Below are positions 7,301 through 13,868 of a DNA stretch of 18,080 nt, one piece after another. The position numbers were made by a program, and so were the translations under genes. Under the pieces are notes generated by a model that saw only the letters and a list, made by a program, of their open reading frames with translations, did no database searches and was not told where the DNA came from. The DNA lies in assembly GCA_937996705.1 (NCBI GenBank), contig CALKUQ010000059.1, forward strand, positions 1 through 18,080, given 5' to 3'. Position 1 is the stretch's first letter; each line of letters starts with the position of its first letter. The DNA is from an uncultured Chlamydiae bacterium (GTDB taxonomy: Bacteria > Chlamydiota > Chlamydiia > Chlamydiales > 2-12-FULL-49-11).

Positions 7301-7939
7301 TTAGATCTGGACGTTCATGAGGGTCTTGATCATTTCCGTCGATTTTCCGAGGATGGTAGAGCTGTAGTCTAGTTCTTGTTGCGCTTTTTGAAGCTTTACC
7401 TGGACAAGGAGGAGTTTCCCTGCACTGATAGAGTCTCCAGAGGCGTTAAGGGTATTGATTTCATTTGCTGCAGATGCAAGTTGTCTTTGTCCATCGGTAA
7501 CCATTTCTAGAAATTTAGCTATAGGGTTGTGCTTTTGGGAGAGGTCAGGGGCAGGTCCTACAGGAGCTCCTGAATTTTGCACGGCACTCCGGATGTTGTC
7601 ATTAGCAGAGGCGAGTTTGCTGCGGAGTAGATATTTATCAGATTGTTTAAGCTTAAGACCTTTAGTATGAAGTTGATTTTTTATATCGGCAAGGGAACTT
7701 CCAACAGATTGAAACTGAGACTGGACCTCACTTAAGGTTGGAGGTGCACTTGCAGCTTTTGTATTTTGTGCAGACAGTTCCATGGGAGAGGGTTGGCTCG
7801 GGTTGTTTGAGACTGCATTTTCTGAAGGTTGGTTCATCAAGCTTGCAAATTTGCCATCTTGAGGCATCTCTTCAGTAATTTTTGGTTGGATTTCGTTGAC
7901 ACGGTCAATTTTATCAATATCAGGGAGTTTTTCAGACAT
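7301..7939 (-). CDS. sctI: CT668-family protein, probable T3SS inner rod SctI
   Basis: A 212-residue protein in the position of CT668, between cdsG and cdsN. The first 80 residues are Ser/Pro/Gln/Asn rich and probably disordered; the rest is helical. The C-terminal end (about 170-212: GKLLLVQVKLQ, then SSTILGKSTEMIKTLMN and a final VQI) closely resembles the inner-rod signature of SctI proteins (YscI/PrgJ), in which LLxLQ is followed by a hydrophobic helix with a GK pair and a TLxxxQ-type ending. I therefore propose inner rod. The large N-terminal extension is unusual, since classical SctI proteins are about 80-140 residues. It starts 6 bases after cdsG; the Shine-Dalgarno is weak, which suggests coupling. 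Confidence 0.7.
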   Translation of the reverse strand: MSEKLPDIDKIDRVNEIQPKITEEMPQDGKFASLMNQPSENAVSNNPSQPSPMELSAQNTKAASAPPTLSEVQSQFQSVGSSLADIKNQLHTKGLKLKQSDKYLLRSKLASANDNIRSAVQNSGAPVGPAPDLSQKHNPIAKFLEMVTDGQRQLASAANEINTLNASGDSISAGKLLLVQVKLQKAQQELDYSSTILGKSTEMIKTLMNVQI

Positions 7940-7945
7940 ACATTT

Positions 7946-8392
7946 CTACTTTGTTTTTTGTTTAGGTTGTTGAGGTTGAAGAGGGGAGGGGGCTTTTTTT
8001 ATGAATTTTTCTGCAAAGTCGAGAGCCATAGTTGCAAGCTTTTTAATATTAGAGTCATCTGATTTAGATAGCTCTTCTAACGATTTTTCGCCAGCACTGA
8101 CTTCATTGGGAATCATAGTCATGCAAATGCTCATAAAAGTTTTTGCCATTTCATTATCGGGTTCTCTTGCAAGAACCTCCTTGAAGGCAGCAATTGCTTG
8201 CTTAAGCTCTAGCTTGCAAAGGTGCATGTACCCAAAGCCCACTTTTGGAAAAGTACTTTCAGGTTTTAAAACTTCTGCTGCTTTAAATAGTTTAACAGCA
8301 GAGTCCTCATCGGCTGCATTCACAGCAATAAAGCCTGCCTCTAAAAGAAGTAGAAAGTCTTCTTTGTAGTTTTTTAGTGCTTCCTGAGACAT
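7946..8392 (-). CDS. cdsG: T3SS TPR-type needle chaperone CdsG (CT667-like)
   Basis: A 148-residue protein with about two tetratricopeptide-like repeats (roughly residues 17-50 and 51-85, for example FKAAEVLKPE and FKEVLAREPDNEMA). Length and position match chlamydial CdsG, the SctG/YscG-type co-chaperone that together with CdsE keeps the needle subunit CdsF soluble before export. The C-terminal 20 residues are Pro/Gln/Lys rich. AAGGGGAAA precedes the ATG at a normal distance, and the gene follows cdsF by 24 bases. Confidence 0.85.
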   Translation of the reverse strand: MSQEALKNYKEDFLLLLEAGFIAVNAADEDSAVKLFKAAEVLKPESTFPKVGFGYMHLCKLELKQAIAAFKEVLAREPDNEMAKTFMSICMTMIPNEVSAGEKSLEELSKSDDSNIKKLATMALDFAEKFIKKAPSPLQPQQPKQKTK

Positions 8393-8416
8393 AATTTTCC
8401 CCTTCTCTTAGTTTGA

Positions 8417-8662
8417 TTAACCTGTTTTTTGGTTTCGAATCGCATTACCGATTACTGAGTTTACTTGGCTAAGTAAGTTAGAAATCGATTCTCCAATTTG
8501 AGCTACTTGAGCCATGGCAAATTGAAGCAGTAAAAATTTACCAGGGGTTGCAGCACTCATACGGCTTGCAACTGACCGGACCATTGAGGTGACGGCGCTT
8601 TGCATCGCAACGTATTTGTTAATCAGAGTTCTAAATGAAATGGTTGCCCATGGATGTTGCAT
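8417..8662 (-). CDS. cdsF: T3SS needle subunit SctF (CdsF)
   Basis: An 81-residue small helical protein in the place of cdsF (about 83 residues in C. trachomatis). The segment PGKFLLLQFAMAQ followed by an amphipathic helix (IGESISNLLSQVNSVI) is the helix-turn-helix needle signature: a P-x-x-LL-x-LQ turn leading into the polymerising C-terminal helix. AGGGGAATT precedes the ATG. It begins 7 bases after the chaperone gene cdsE. The protein would polymerise into the extracellular needle. Confidence 0.88.
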   Translation of the reverse strand: MQHPWATISFRTLINKYVAMQSAVTSMVRSVASRMSAATPGKFLLLQFAMAQVAQIGESISNLLSQVNSVIGNAIRNQKTG

Positions 8663-8669
8663 AATTCCC

Positions 8670-8906
8670 CTACTTATTGTTGGTTATGTTTGAAACGATT
8701 TTTAATAATGCAGAATAGCCGTGCAAAAGTAGGCCTAAATGCTCAAAAGAGGTGGAGTCGGAGCCTTCGCGCAGTTGGGATTTGATGGTAAGTACCTGTT
8801 TTTCAGCTTTTTGCATAACAGCTTTTTGCTTTCCATCATCTTTTAAATCCTTTTCCAGATCAAACTCAAAAATCTTAGGCTTTGTATCTTTTTTTAAACC
8901 AAACAT
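8670..8906 (-). CDS. cdsE: T3SS needle chaperone CdsE (CT665-like)
   Basis: About 78 residues, matching the size and place of CdsE between cdsD and cdsF. It starts MFGLKKDTKPK and then is charged and helical, ending in a hydrophobic helix (GLLLHGYSALLKIVSNI). An upstream ATG at 8951 would add 15 residues, but the ATG at 8906 has GGGAG seven bases before it and gives the usual family length, so I use it. It partners CdsG in holding the needle subunit. Confidence 0.85.
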   Translation of the reverse strand: MFGLKKDTKPKIFEFDLEKDLKDDGKQKAVMQKAEKQVLTIKSQLREGSDSTSFEHLGLLLHGYSALLKIVSNITNNK

Positions 8907-8951
8907 CGCTTGCTCCCTAAAAATAGTGTTCTTATAATTATGGCATAACAA

Positions 8952-10646
8952 TTACTGCGGATTGTAGTCAATTTTATATTTAACGCCATCTTTATCTAAT
9001 AGTACTTCGGACTCTGAAATGTTTGTAATCATCATCCCATCTAACGTATCTCCAATTGCTAAGATCTTGCCGCCGATTAATACATATTGGCGGATATTTC
9101 CTAATTTTGAAGATCCCATTACTTTATATTGCGTCGATAAATCAATGAGAGAAGAAGACTCAGTGACATAAACGACAAAGTTTTTCAGCTGACGCACCCC
9201 TGGAATTTTTTGAATCTCACCAAGAAGCTCAAGAAATTCTGGTTTTCTCTTCAGTAACACCTTTCCAGAAATCAATACTTCCCCATTTCCCATTTGCAAA
9301 TCGGTATTTGTAAATCCGTATTCTAGCAAGAGAGTTTCTACTTGCGTTTGGAGAGTATTTTCAATAATAACTTGATTGTCAAGAAGATTCAAATAGGGGA
9401 AATTCAAGTTTATATAGTCTTGCAAGGGGATGTTATCTGCTTCCGTGGGAAGATAGCCTCTTAAGACAAATTTGCCAGGAGCTGTTGCACTCATGGTAAT
9501 CCCTCTCCAATTCGGGTTTTTGGAGATTAATGCATTCATTTCTTGCCATACCCCTTCGTCAATCACAACAGAGTCTTCGATTTGCTTAATAAAGGGTAGA
9601 GAATTAAGTAAATAAGAAAGCTCTGCGTATTCAACATCGGTGAGAACATGCCCGATTAAAAAGAGGCTCCCTGATGAGGGGGTAAACGAGTATTGGACAT
9701 TAGTGAAGTGGGCAATTTTTTCATGAATTTTTTGATTTGGATCAAAGTCTTGAGGGATAATTTCTTGGCTGTGAAACAGAGAGATCAATCCAATGAGACC
9801 CACGATAAAGCAAACAGATAGAGAACTTGCTAATACTAAATGCTTTGTTGGAATTTTAGTCTCTTTCCAGTTTTTTTCGGTTACCTCTGTTTTTTCTGAC
9901 GTCGATTCTGTGGTTACAAGAGCCGGTTCTTCATAAAATCTTGGAGAAGGGGAATAAATTGTCTGCTCTGAGGCCTCTTTATCTACAAATAAAAAGACAG
10001 TTGTGCCAATAGAGACGACACTCCCAGTTTGAAGGGCGCAACTCCCTTCCATCTTTAATCCATTAATTATAATTCCGTTACGGCTGTTTAAATCTTCAAT
10101 AGTGGCACTTCCGTCATCACTGATAACGAGTTTTGCATGTCGGTGAGAGACACTTAGATCTTGAAACACAATGTCTGCAGAAGCATCTTTTCCTAGAACA
10201 TAGGAGGAGTCGCTATTCATTCCAAATTCAGCCCCTTGGTTGGGACCAGAAAGAACTTTTATGAAAAACCGAGAGGGGGATGTAATAGTGAATGGTAAGG
10301 TGCTAGGGATTTCGTTTGGGGCCTCTTGATGAGCTTCTTCTTTATCAGGGTTTAAAAGGGTAAAGCGGAAATAATTATTCCCTATTTGCAGGGTATCATT
10401 TTCTTCTAATTGAAAAGTTGAAAGGGCTTCCCCATTGATTTTAATGGGATTAACTTCGCTAAGATTTTCTAAAACAAAATGGCCATCCTCTAATCTAATG
10501 ATCCCGTGTTTTCTTGAAACCATGGGATCTTCTAGCAGTATTGCAGAAAGGTTAGGGTCTCTCCCTATAATCCATTCATTCCCGCTGTTTAAGGGAATAA
10601 TGAGCCCTATTTGCGGACCATCTTCACAAATTAAATAACCAATCAC
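8952..10646 (-). CDS. cdsD: T3SS inner-membrane ring protein SctD (CdsD) with two FHA domains
   Basis: A 564-residue single-pass protein of the outer inner-membrane ring. Two FHA domains occur on the cytoplasmic side: about 1-97 (GR at 28-29, SRKH at 44-47, ING at 70-72) and 128-221 (G152, SVSHRH at 165-170, NSRNGIIING at 187-196). FHA domains read phosphothreonine, which fits kinase control of the chlamydial injectisome. The membrane helix is about 269-291, followed by three BON/ring-building-like periplasmic repeats (about 295-495). The last 60 residues (GGKILAIGDTLDGM..., ITNISESEVLLDKDG) look like the PilP/GspC homology-region fold that contacts secretins. C. trachomatis CdsD is much longer (about 830 residues). 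The start is a GTG at 10646 with AAGGGGAA upstream. Confidence 0.93.
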   Translation of the reverse strand: MIGYLICEDGPQIGLIIPLNSGNEWIIGRDPNLSAILLEDPMVSRKHGIIRLEDGHFVLENLSEVNPIKINGEALSTFQLEENDTLQIGNNYFRFTLLNPDKEEAHQEAPNEIPSTLPFTITSPSRFFIKVLSGPNQGAEFGMNSDSSYVLGKDASADIVFQDLSVSHRHAKLVISDDGSATIEDLNSRNGIIINGLKMEGSCALQTGSVVSIGTTVFLFVDKEASEQTIYSPSPRFYEEPALVTTESTSEKTEVTEKNWKETKIPTKHLVLASSLSVCFIVGLIGLISLFHSQEIIPQDFDPNQKIHEKIAHFTNVQYSFTPSSGSLFLIGHVLTDVEYAELSYLLNSLPFIKQIEDSVVIDEGVWQEMNALISKNPNWRGITMSATAPGKFVLRGYLPTEADNIPLQDYINLNFPYLNLLDNQVIIENTLQTQVETLLLEYGFTNTDLQMGNGEVLISGKVLLKRKPEFLELLGEIQKIPGVRQLKNFVVYVTESSSLIDLSTQYKVMGSSKLGNIRQYVLIGGKILAIGDTLDGMMITNISESEVLLDKDGVKYKIDYNPQ

Positions 10647-10703
10647 TGAATTCCCCTTGTTCCCGTCTGTATTAATAGGAGGTCGTGGATAGAATACCTA
10701 AAT

Positions 10704-11111
10704 TTATACTATTTGTCTAGTTTCCAATCGCTTCAGTTCTAATTTCCAATACTCCAAATAATTTATAAATTCTTCTAACCGGTCCTTAAAAATCCTATAA
10801 TTTACTTCATAAGACAAAACAAGAGAGAGAGTCAAGAGTTTCTCATCGGGGTCAAGGGCAATAATCGCTCCACCCGTCCCTTGACCTATATAATTAGCCT
10901 TCATTAAATAGCTAAATAACCCCTCCCTATCTGAGCTTGAAAAAAGAGGGTAAATAACACTTTTAAAGGTGATGCCAGGGTTAAGTTCTTTAACATAAAC
11001 AATAATCTCTTCGTTTATAGTCAAAGAATAAGGTCCTAGCACCCCTTTCTCATCTTTTGAGACCACTAGGCCCAAATGCTTCTCTAGTTCATGAAAAATT
11101 ATCTCTAACAT
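10704..11111 (-). CDS. CesT-family T3SS chaperone (CT663-like)
   Basis: A 135-residue small acidic protein with the class I T3SS chaperone layout: an N-terminal helix (HELEKHLGL), beta strands, a helix (REGLFSYLMKANYIGQG), the hallmark GTGGAIIALDPDEKLLTL strand segment, and a C-terminal helix (FKDRLEEFINYLEYWKLEL). It is first in the T3SS operon, 57 bases ahead of cdsD, the same place as CT663 in Chlamydia. It would bind the N-terminal region of one or more substrates and deliver them to SctN; the client is unknown, and the divergently encoded proteins are possible clients. The Shine-Dalgarno (AGAAG) is weak. Confidence 0.88.
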   Translation of the reverse strand: MLEIIFHELEKHLGLVVSKDEKGVLGPYSLTINEEIIVYVKELNPGITFKSVIYPLFSSSDREGLFSYLMKANYIGQGTGGAIIALDPDEKLLTLSLVLSYEVNYRIFKDRLEEFINYLEYWKLELKRLETRQIV

Positions 11112-11155
11112 ATCTTCTATTTAACCCTTGCGTAAAATAATGGAAAGAAGGAAAT

Positions 11156-11186
11156 CATTATAGATGATGGAAGATGAATTTGACAA
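11156..11186 (-). promoter_or_regulatory. Candidate promoter of the T3SS operon
   Basis: On the minus strand TTGTCA (11186-11181) and a perfect TATAAT (11161-11156) are spaced 19 bases apart, slightly long for a sigma70-type promoter. Transcription would start near 11149, leaving about 40 bases before the chaperone ATG. The -35 box lies inside the first codons of the divergent gene at 11164, so the two genes would share control DNA. Confidence 0.45.
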
Positions 11187-11607
11187 ACTTATGAAGCTTC
11201 TTTCTGAGGGCGAAGAGGAAAAGGAGAAAAAACTGGAAGAGATTTTCCAGGGGTGTACAGCTTTTTTTGAGCGGTATAATCAAGTTTTAGCCGCAGGTAC
11301 AAAAGACGAAAAAGAGGTTATTGTTCAGAAAATGAGTGTGTTAAGAGAAAGAATTCGAGAGGAAAATGAAAAGTCACAGAGGCGAATGGGGCTCACTCCT
11401 GAGGAGGTGAAAAAACTTTCACAGGAGGAGAAAAATTTTACCCCAGAACAATGGGAGTTTCTTCAAGAGACTCAAAAAAAATTGTTTAAAGAGAGAGAAG
11501 AGGATAAAAAAATGATGCTTCAGGAGAAGGAGCAAAGGGAGCTTGAGCTTAAGGCCAAGATGAAAAAAAAGGCGACAGGAAGGAAATCAAAATGGATAAA
11601 ATCTTAA
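11164..11607 (+). CDS. Small charged coiled-coil protein, paralog 1 of 3
   Basis: Function not recognised. It has 147 residues, highly charged, helical and coiled-coil in character (Lys/Glu rich from about 90), with a basic tail ending KSKWIKS. The middle contains NFTPEQWEFLQETQ, which aligns by eye with a segment in the third gene of this set, and YNQVLAAGTKDEKE...KMSVLRERI, which aligns with the second gene. It is divergent from the T3SS operon with only 52 bases between the two starts and is followed by an overlapping gene. AAGGAAA lies about 12 bases before the ATG, a rather long spacing. It could be a T3SS-associated substrate, chaperone or structural helper; the position is the only support. 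Confidence 0.8.
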   Translation: MMEDEFDKLMKLLSEGEEEKEKKLEEIFQGCTAFFERYNQVLAAGTKDEKEVIVQKMSVLRERIREENEKSQRRMGLTPEEVKKLSQEEKNFTPEQWEFLQETQKKLFKEREEDKKMMLQEKEQRELELKAKMKKKATGRKSKWIKS

Positions 11608-11993
11608 AACCAATTCCCAATGCCCCTACACAAGAAGAGTTTGTGAAAATGGTCTACGAATTGTATGACGGGTTTAGGGAAGTTTTGGAGACGTGCCCGC
11701 CGGGGGCAAAAAAGAGTGCTATTGAGTCAATGTACAGCTTTCAATTGTTAATGAATGAGTATATTGATCAAGTTCAGGGGGAAACTCATATTGATTTTAA
11801 AAAGGTTATGGAGGCTGTATTAAAGTCTAAAGAGCCTGCAGGAGAGATGTATCGAGAGATAAAAGATAAGATCTTGGTGATGAAGCAAGAGTTGGAGCCT
11901 TTAATAGAGAAGACGAGAAGGGAAGTAGTCAAGCCCCGTTCAAAAAAGTCGAGAAAGAGAAAAATGGAAAACAGACTTAAAGTCAAAGATTGA
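11592..11993 (+). CDS. Small helical protein with basic tail, paralog 2 of 3
   Basis: Unrecognised 133-residue helical protein. It begins MDKILKPIPNAPTQEEF and carries FREVLETCPPGAKKSAIESMY, resembling the first protein of the trio in its spacing of hydrophobic positions. The last 25 residues are strongly basic (RSKKSRKRKMENRLK), which could bind nucleic acid or acidic lipid, or act as a nuclear-targeting-like signal if exported to a eukaryotic host (speculative). It overlaps the previous gene by 16 bases, so translation is probably coupled, and AGGAAA lies upstream of its ATG. Confidence 0.8.
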   Translation: MDKILKPIPNAPTQEEFVKMVYELYDGFREVLETCPPGAKKSAIESMYSFQLLMNEYIDQVQGETHIDFKKVMEAVLKSKEPAGEMYREIKDKILVMKQELEPLIEKTRREVVKPRSKKSRKRKMENRLKVKD

Positions 11994-11997
11994 AATT

Positions 11998-12432
11998 ATG
12001 TATGATTTAGAAGAAGTTTTTTCTGCATTGAACCAGACCCTTGAGACCAATGTAAAAAGTGGGCAAAAAGACTTTTGGATGATTTTTTTCCAGTTCTGGA
12101 AATATTTTTACTCTGTCAATCAAAACATAGAAGAGGCTAGAGAGATTCAAGATAAAATTACGATTATAGATAAATTTGTCGATCGTAATAAAAGTATTAA
12201 GGAGATCGAAGAGGCGATCCTGGAAAAGGAGAGGGTTTCTAAAAATGACCTTTCCGGAGAAGATTTATGCAAATTCCCCCCCCACATACAAAATATGAAA
12301 GATCTTTGGCTCAAAGAGCAGGTTCGCTTAAATAAAACAATTAAGGAGCTTAAGAGGCAAAAAGGGGGCGCTTTAGACGAAGGGCCGATTCGGAAAAAGA
12401 GGCCCCTTAAGCAGAAATGGATACGAAGTTAG
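11998..12432 (+). CDS. Small charged helical protein with basic tail, paralog 3 of 3
   Basis: Unrecognised 144-residue protein, 4 bases after the previous stop. The N-terminal half is aromatic rich (FWMIFFQFWKYFYSV, about 26-40); the second half is charged and helical with LSGEDLCKFPPHIQNMKDLW, similar in layout to the first protein, and the C-terminus QKWIRS echoes its KWIKS ending. An 8-C run (12276-12283) lies in the codons for the Pro-Pro pair. The Shine-Dalgarno is poor. It closes the three-gene cluster; the promoter that follows starts a separate unit. Confidence 0.78.
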   Translation: MYDLEEVFSALNQTLETNVKSGQKDFWMIFFQFWKYFYSVNQNIEEAREIQDKITIIDKFVDRNKSIKEIEEAILEKERVSKNDLSGEDLCKFPPHIQNMKDLWLKEQVRLNKTIKELKRQKGGALDEGPIRKKRPLKQKWIRS

Positions 12433-12455
12433 AGAATCTCTTAATATATCCTTAA

Positions 12456-12475
12456 TATGCAAACGCATGATTTTT
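12456..12475 (+). terminator. Weak candidate terminator
   Basis: TATGC and GCATG pair around an AAAC loop and are followed by A and five T. The stem is only five pairs with one wobble, so termination would be partial at best. It lies between the three small genes and the next promoter. Confidence 0.3.
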
Positions 12476-12507
12476 AGGGGTTTGGGGATGAATAAAGAGT
12501 TTTTTAC

Positions 12508-12536
12508 TTGATTTTTTAAACAAATTCCTTTATAAT
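12508..12536 (+). promoter_or_regulatory. Sigma70-like promoter of the translocator unit
   Basis: TTGATT (12508-12513) and a perfect TATAAT (12531-12536) are separated by exactly 17 bases, inside an AT-rich intergenic stretch. Transcription would begin near 12543, just ahead of the AAGGAAAGG ribosome site and the ATG at 12558, giving a very short leader. This is the strongest promoter-like sequence in the window. Confidence 0.7.
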
Positions 12537-12557
12537 AAAGGGTAAGGAAAGGTGTGC

Positions 12558-13373
12558 ATGACAGATTCAACATCGGGTAGCAGTGACTATGGACCTCAAG
12601 GTGGACCGGGGTACGGAGGTGGCGTTGGGGGTCAGTATGGAGATCCCAATGATCCGTACCAAATCTATACAGACATGGGCATGGGTACTTATGATCCGTG
12701 GAAAATTCAACAGGCGATTAGATCGATACTCGATACCCCATTAGGAGCAGGACAGCATTTGGGTCAGGGTGCATTGATGGCAGTTTTTTCCTTAATGAGC
12801 ACGTACGGACAGCAAACTGTAGGATTTGATTCTGAAATACAAAACAAACTCAACAGCTACATAGGAGCTGGGGACAAGTTGAATCAAGATTTAGATGAGG
12901 CGAATCAAGATGCGTCGACTACTAGTGGGCAAGCTGGAGGGGGAACTTCAGACTTTCTTTACGACCTTAAAAGCTTTTATAATGAACTGAATTCTGATCC
13001 ATTTTTTTCCTTACCTGGTCAGTCCGCAATGAAGACTCAAATTTTGTCTAGTCTCTCTTCTCTTTCGGGATTAGCAAGCGTGGCAGGGGGGCTAGAGAGA
13101 CTTTGGGATTTGTATAAAGGGAGTTGGGGTCCTAATGGAGCCCAATCTCCAGGATCGGCCTCTTCAGGAGTTTCCGACCCTACAGGGATCAATTCGGTGA
13201 CTAGTACCTTGACAATGTTGTCAAGTCAAGTAGGTGGTGTAAATAAAGGGCAATTAGCAAAAACGCAGTACGACACCTCTTTAACGACAACGGAACAAGA
13301 TGCGTTTAATAATTTTATGAAGAAGTTATACTCTTTATATTTAATGATATTAGGTCAAATGAAAACCCAATAA
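12558..13373 (+). CDS. Gly-rich N-terminus protein of the translocator operon, function unknown
   Basis: About 271 residues, not recognised. The N-terminus (about 5-35) is rich in Gly, Ser, Tyr and Pro and probably flexible, as in T3SS export signals; the rest is Ser/Gly/Gln/Asn rich with scattered helices and no membrane segment or cysteine. The C-terminus has a hydrophobic helix (FMKKLYSLYLMILGQM). A GTG six bases earlier is also in frame, but the ATG at 12558 sits at the proper distance from AAGGAAAGG. It is the first gene behind a strong promoter and precedes the translocators, so a secreted component such as a tip, translocon partner or early effector is possible. That role is inferred from context only. 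Confidence 0.8.
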   Translation: MTDSTSGSSDYGPQGGPGYGGGVGGQYGDPNDPYQIYTDMGMGTYDPWKIQQAIRSILDTPLGAGQHLGQGALMAVFSLMSTYGQQTVGFDSEIQNKLNSYIGAGDKLNQDLDEANQDASTTSGQAGGGTSDFLYDLKSFYNELNSDPFFSLPGQSAMKTQILSSLSSLSGLASVAGGLERLWDLYKGSWGPNGAQSPGSASSGVSDPTGINSVTSTLTMLSSQVGGVNKGQLAKTQYDTSLTTTEQDAFNNFMKKLYSLYLMILGQMKTQ

Positions 13374-13382
13374 GGAGGTTTT

Positions 13383-13817
13383 ATGACGCAAGATACAAAT
13401 TTAAGTTTTTTAAACGGCCAGAAAGATCCTATTGTCAGCTTATTGCAAGGACAAATAGAGACGGCTGATGACATCACGAGTAGACAGGCTCACGAAAGTA
13501 TGGTTTTGGAAGATTTGGCCAATGGAAGTTCTCAGGCAATTAGTGGTGAGAACGATTGGTTAGAGCATTTGGCTGATCAGATGGCTGGAATTTCAGGATC
13601 CAGCGCCTCTGAAGAGATGACCTCTGCTTCGACTTTTTATAACGTGCAACAGACAATCGTATCTAATAGGAACAACGACTATAATACAGGGGTTAGTGGG
13701 CTAGGTACAGCTGTTACTAATGAGACTCCTGAGTTGCAGTTCGTCTTACAGTTTTGTCAATCGACAGTAGACTTTGTTAATGGCGTAGACCAGTGTGTTA
13801 AAGCTTGGGCAAGCTAA
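13383..13817 (+). CDS. Small acidic protein of the translocator operon, function unknown
   Basis: A 144-residue acidic, Ser/Asn/Gln-rich, probably helical protein with no membrane helix. It has two cysteines near the C-terminus (FCQST and DQCVKAW). It has the best ribosome site in the window (AAGGAGG, four bases before ATG) directly after the stop of the previous gene. In Chlamydia a small gene (CT577) precedes copB, so this may be a positional equivalent, but I cannot claim homology. The amino acid make-up resembles secreted T3SS proteins. Confidence 0.78.
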   Translation: MTQDTNLSFLNGQKDPIVSLLQGQIETADDITSRQAHESMVLEDLANGSSQAISGENDWLEHLADQMAGISGSSASEEMTSASTFYNVQQTIVSNRNNDYNTGVSGLGTAVTNETPELQFVLQFCQSTVDFVNGVDQCVKAWAS

Positions 13818-13868
13818 GCTTATCTTTAGGTTTTTAATAAATATAATACAAAATGCGGGGGGTTATGT

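Noticed and set aside
8001..8369. Plus-strand open frame of 122 codons opposite cdsG
   Set aside because: It lies wholly over a well-supported T3SS gene on the other strand, with Ser-rich shadow composition.
12276..12283. Run of eight C in the third small paralog, as a possible phase-variation tract
   Set aside because: An equal run (6815-6822) lies in the essential ATPase gene cdsN and G/C runs of seven occur elsewhere, so runs of this length appear to be ordinary Pro codon runs here.
13842..13847. TATAAT before the CopB-like gene as an internal promoter (and a similar one at 15391-15396)
   Set aside because: No acceptable -35 hexamer at 16-18 bases upstream of either; AT-rich spacers produce such matches by chance.
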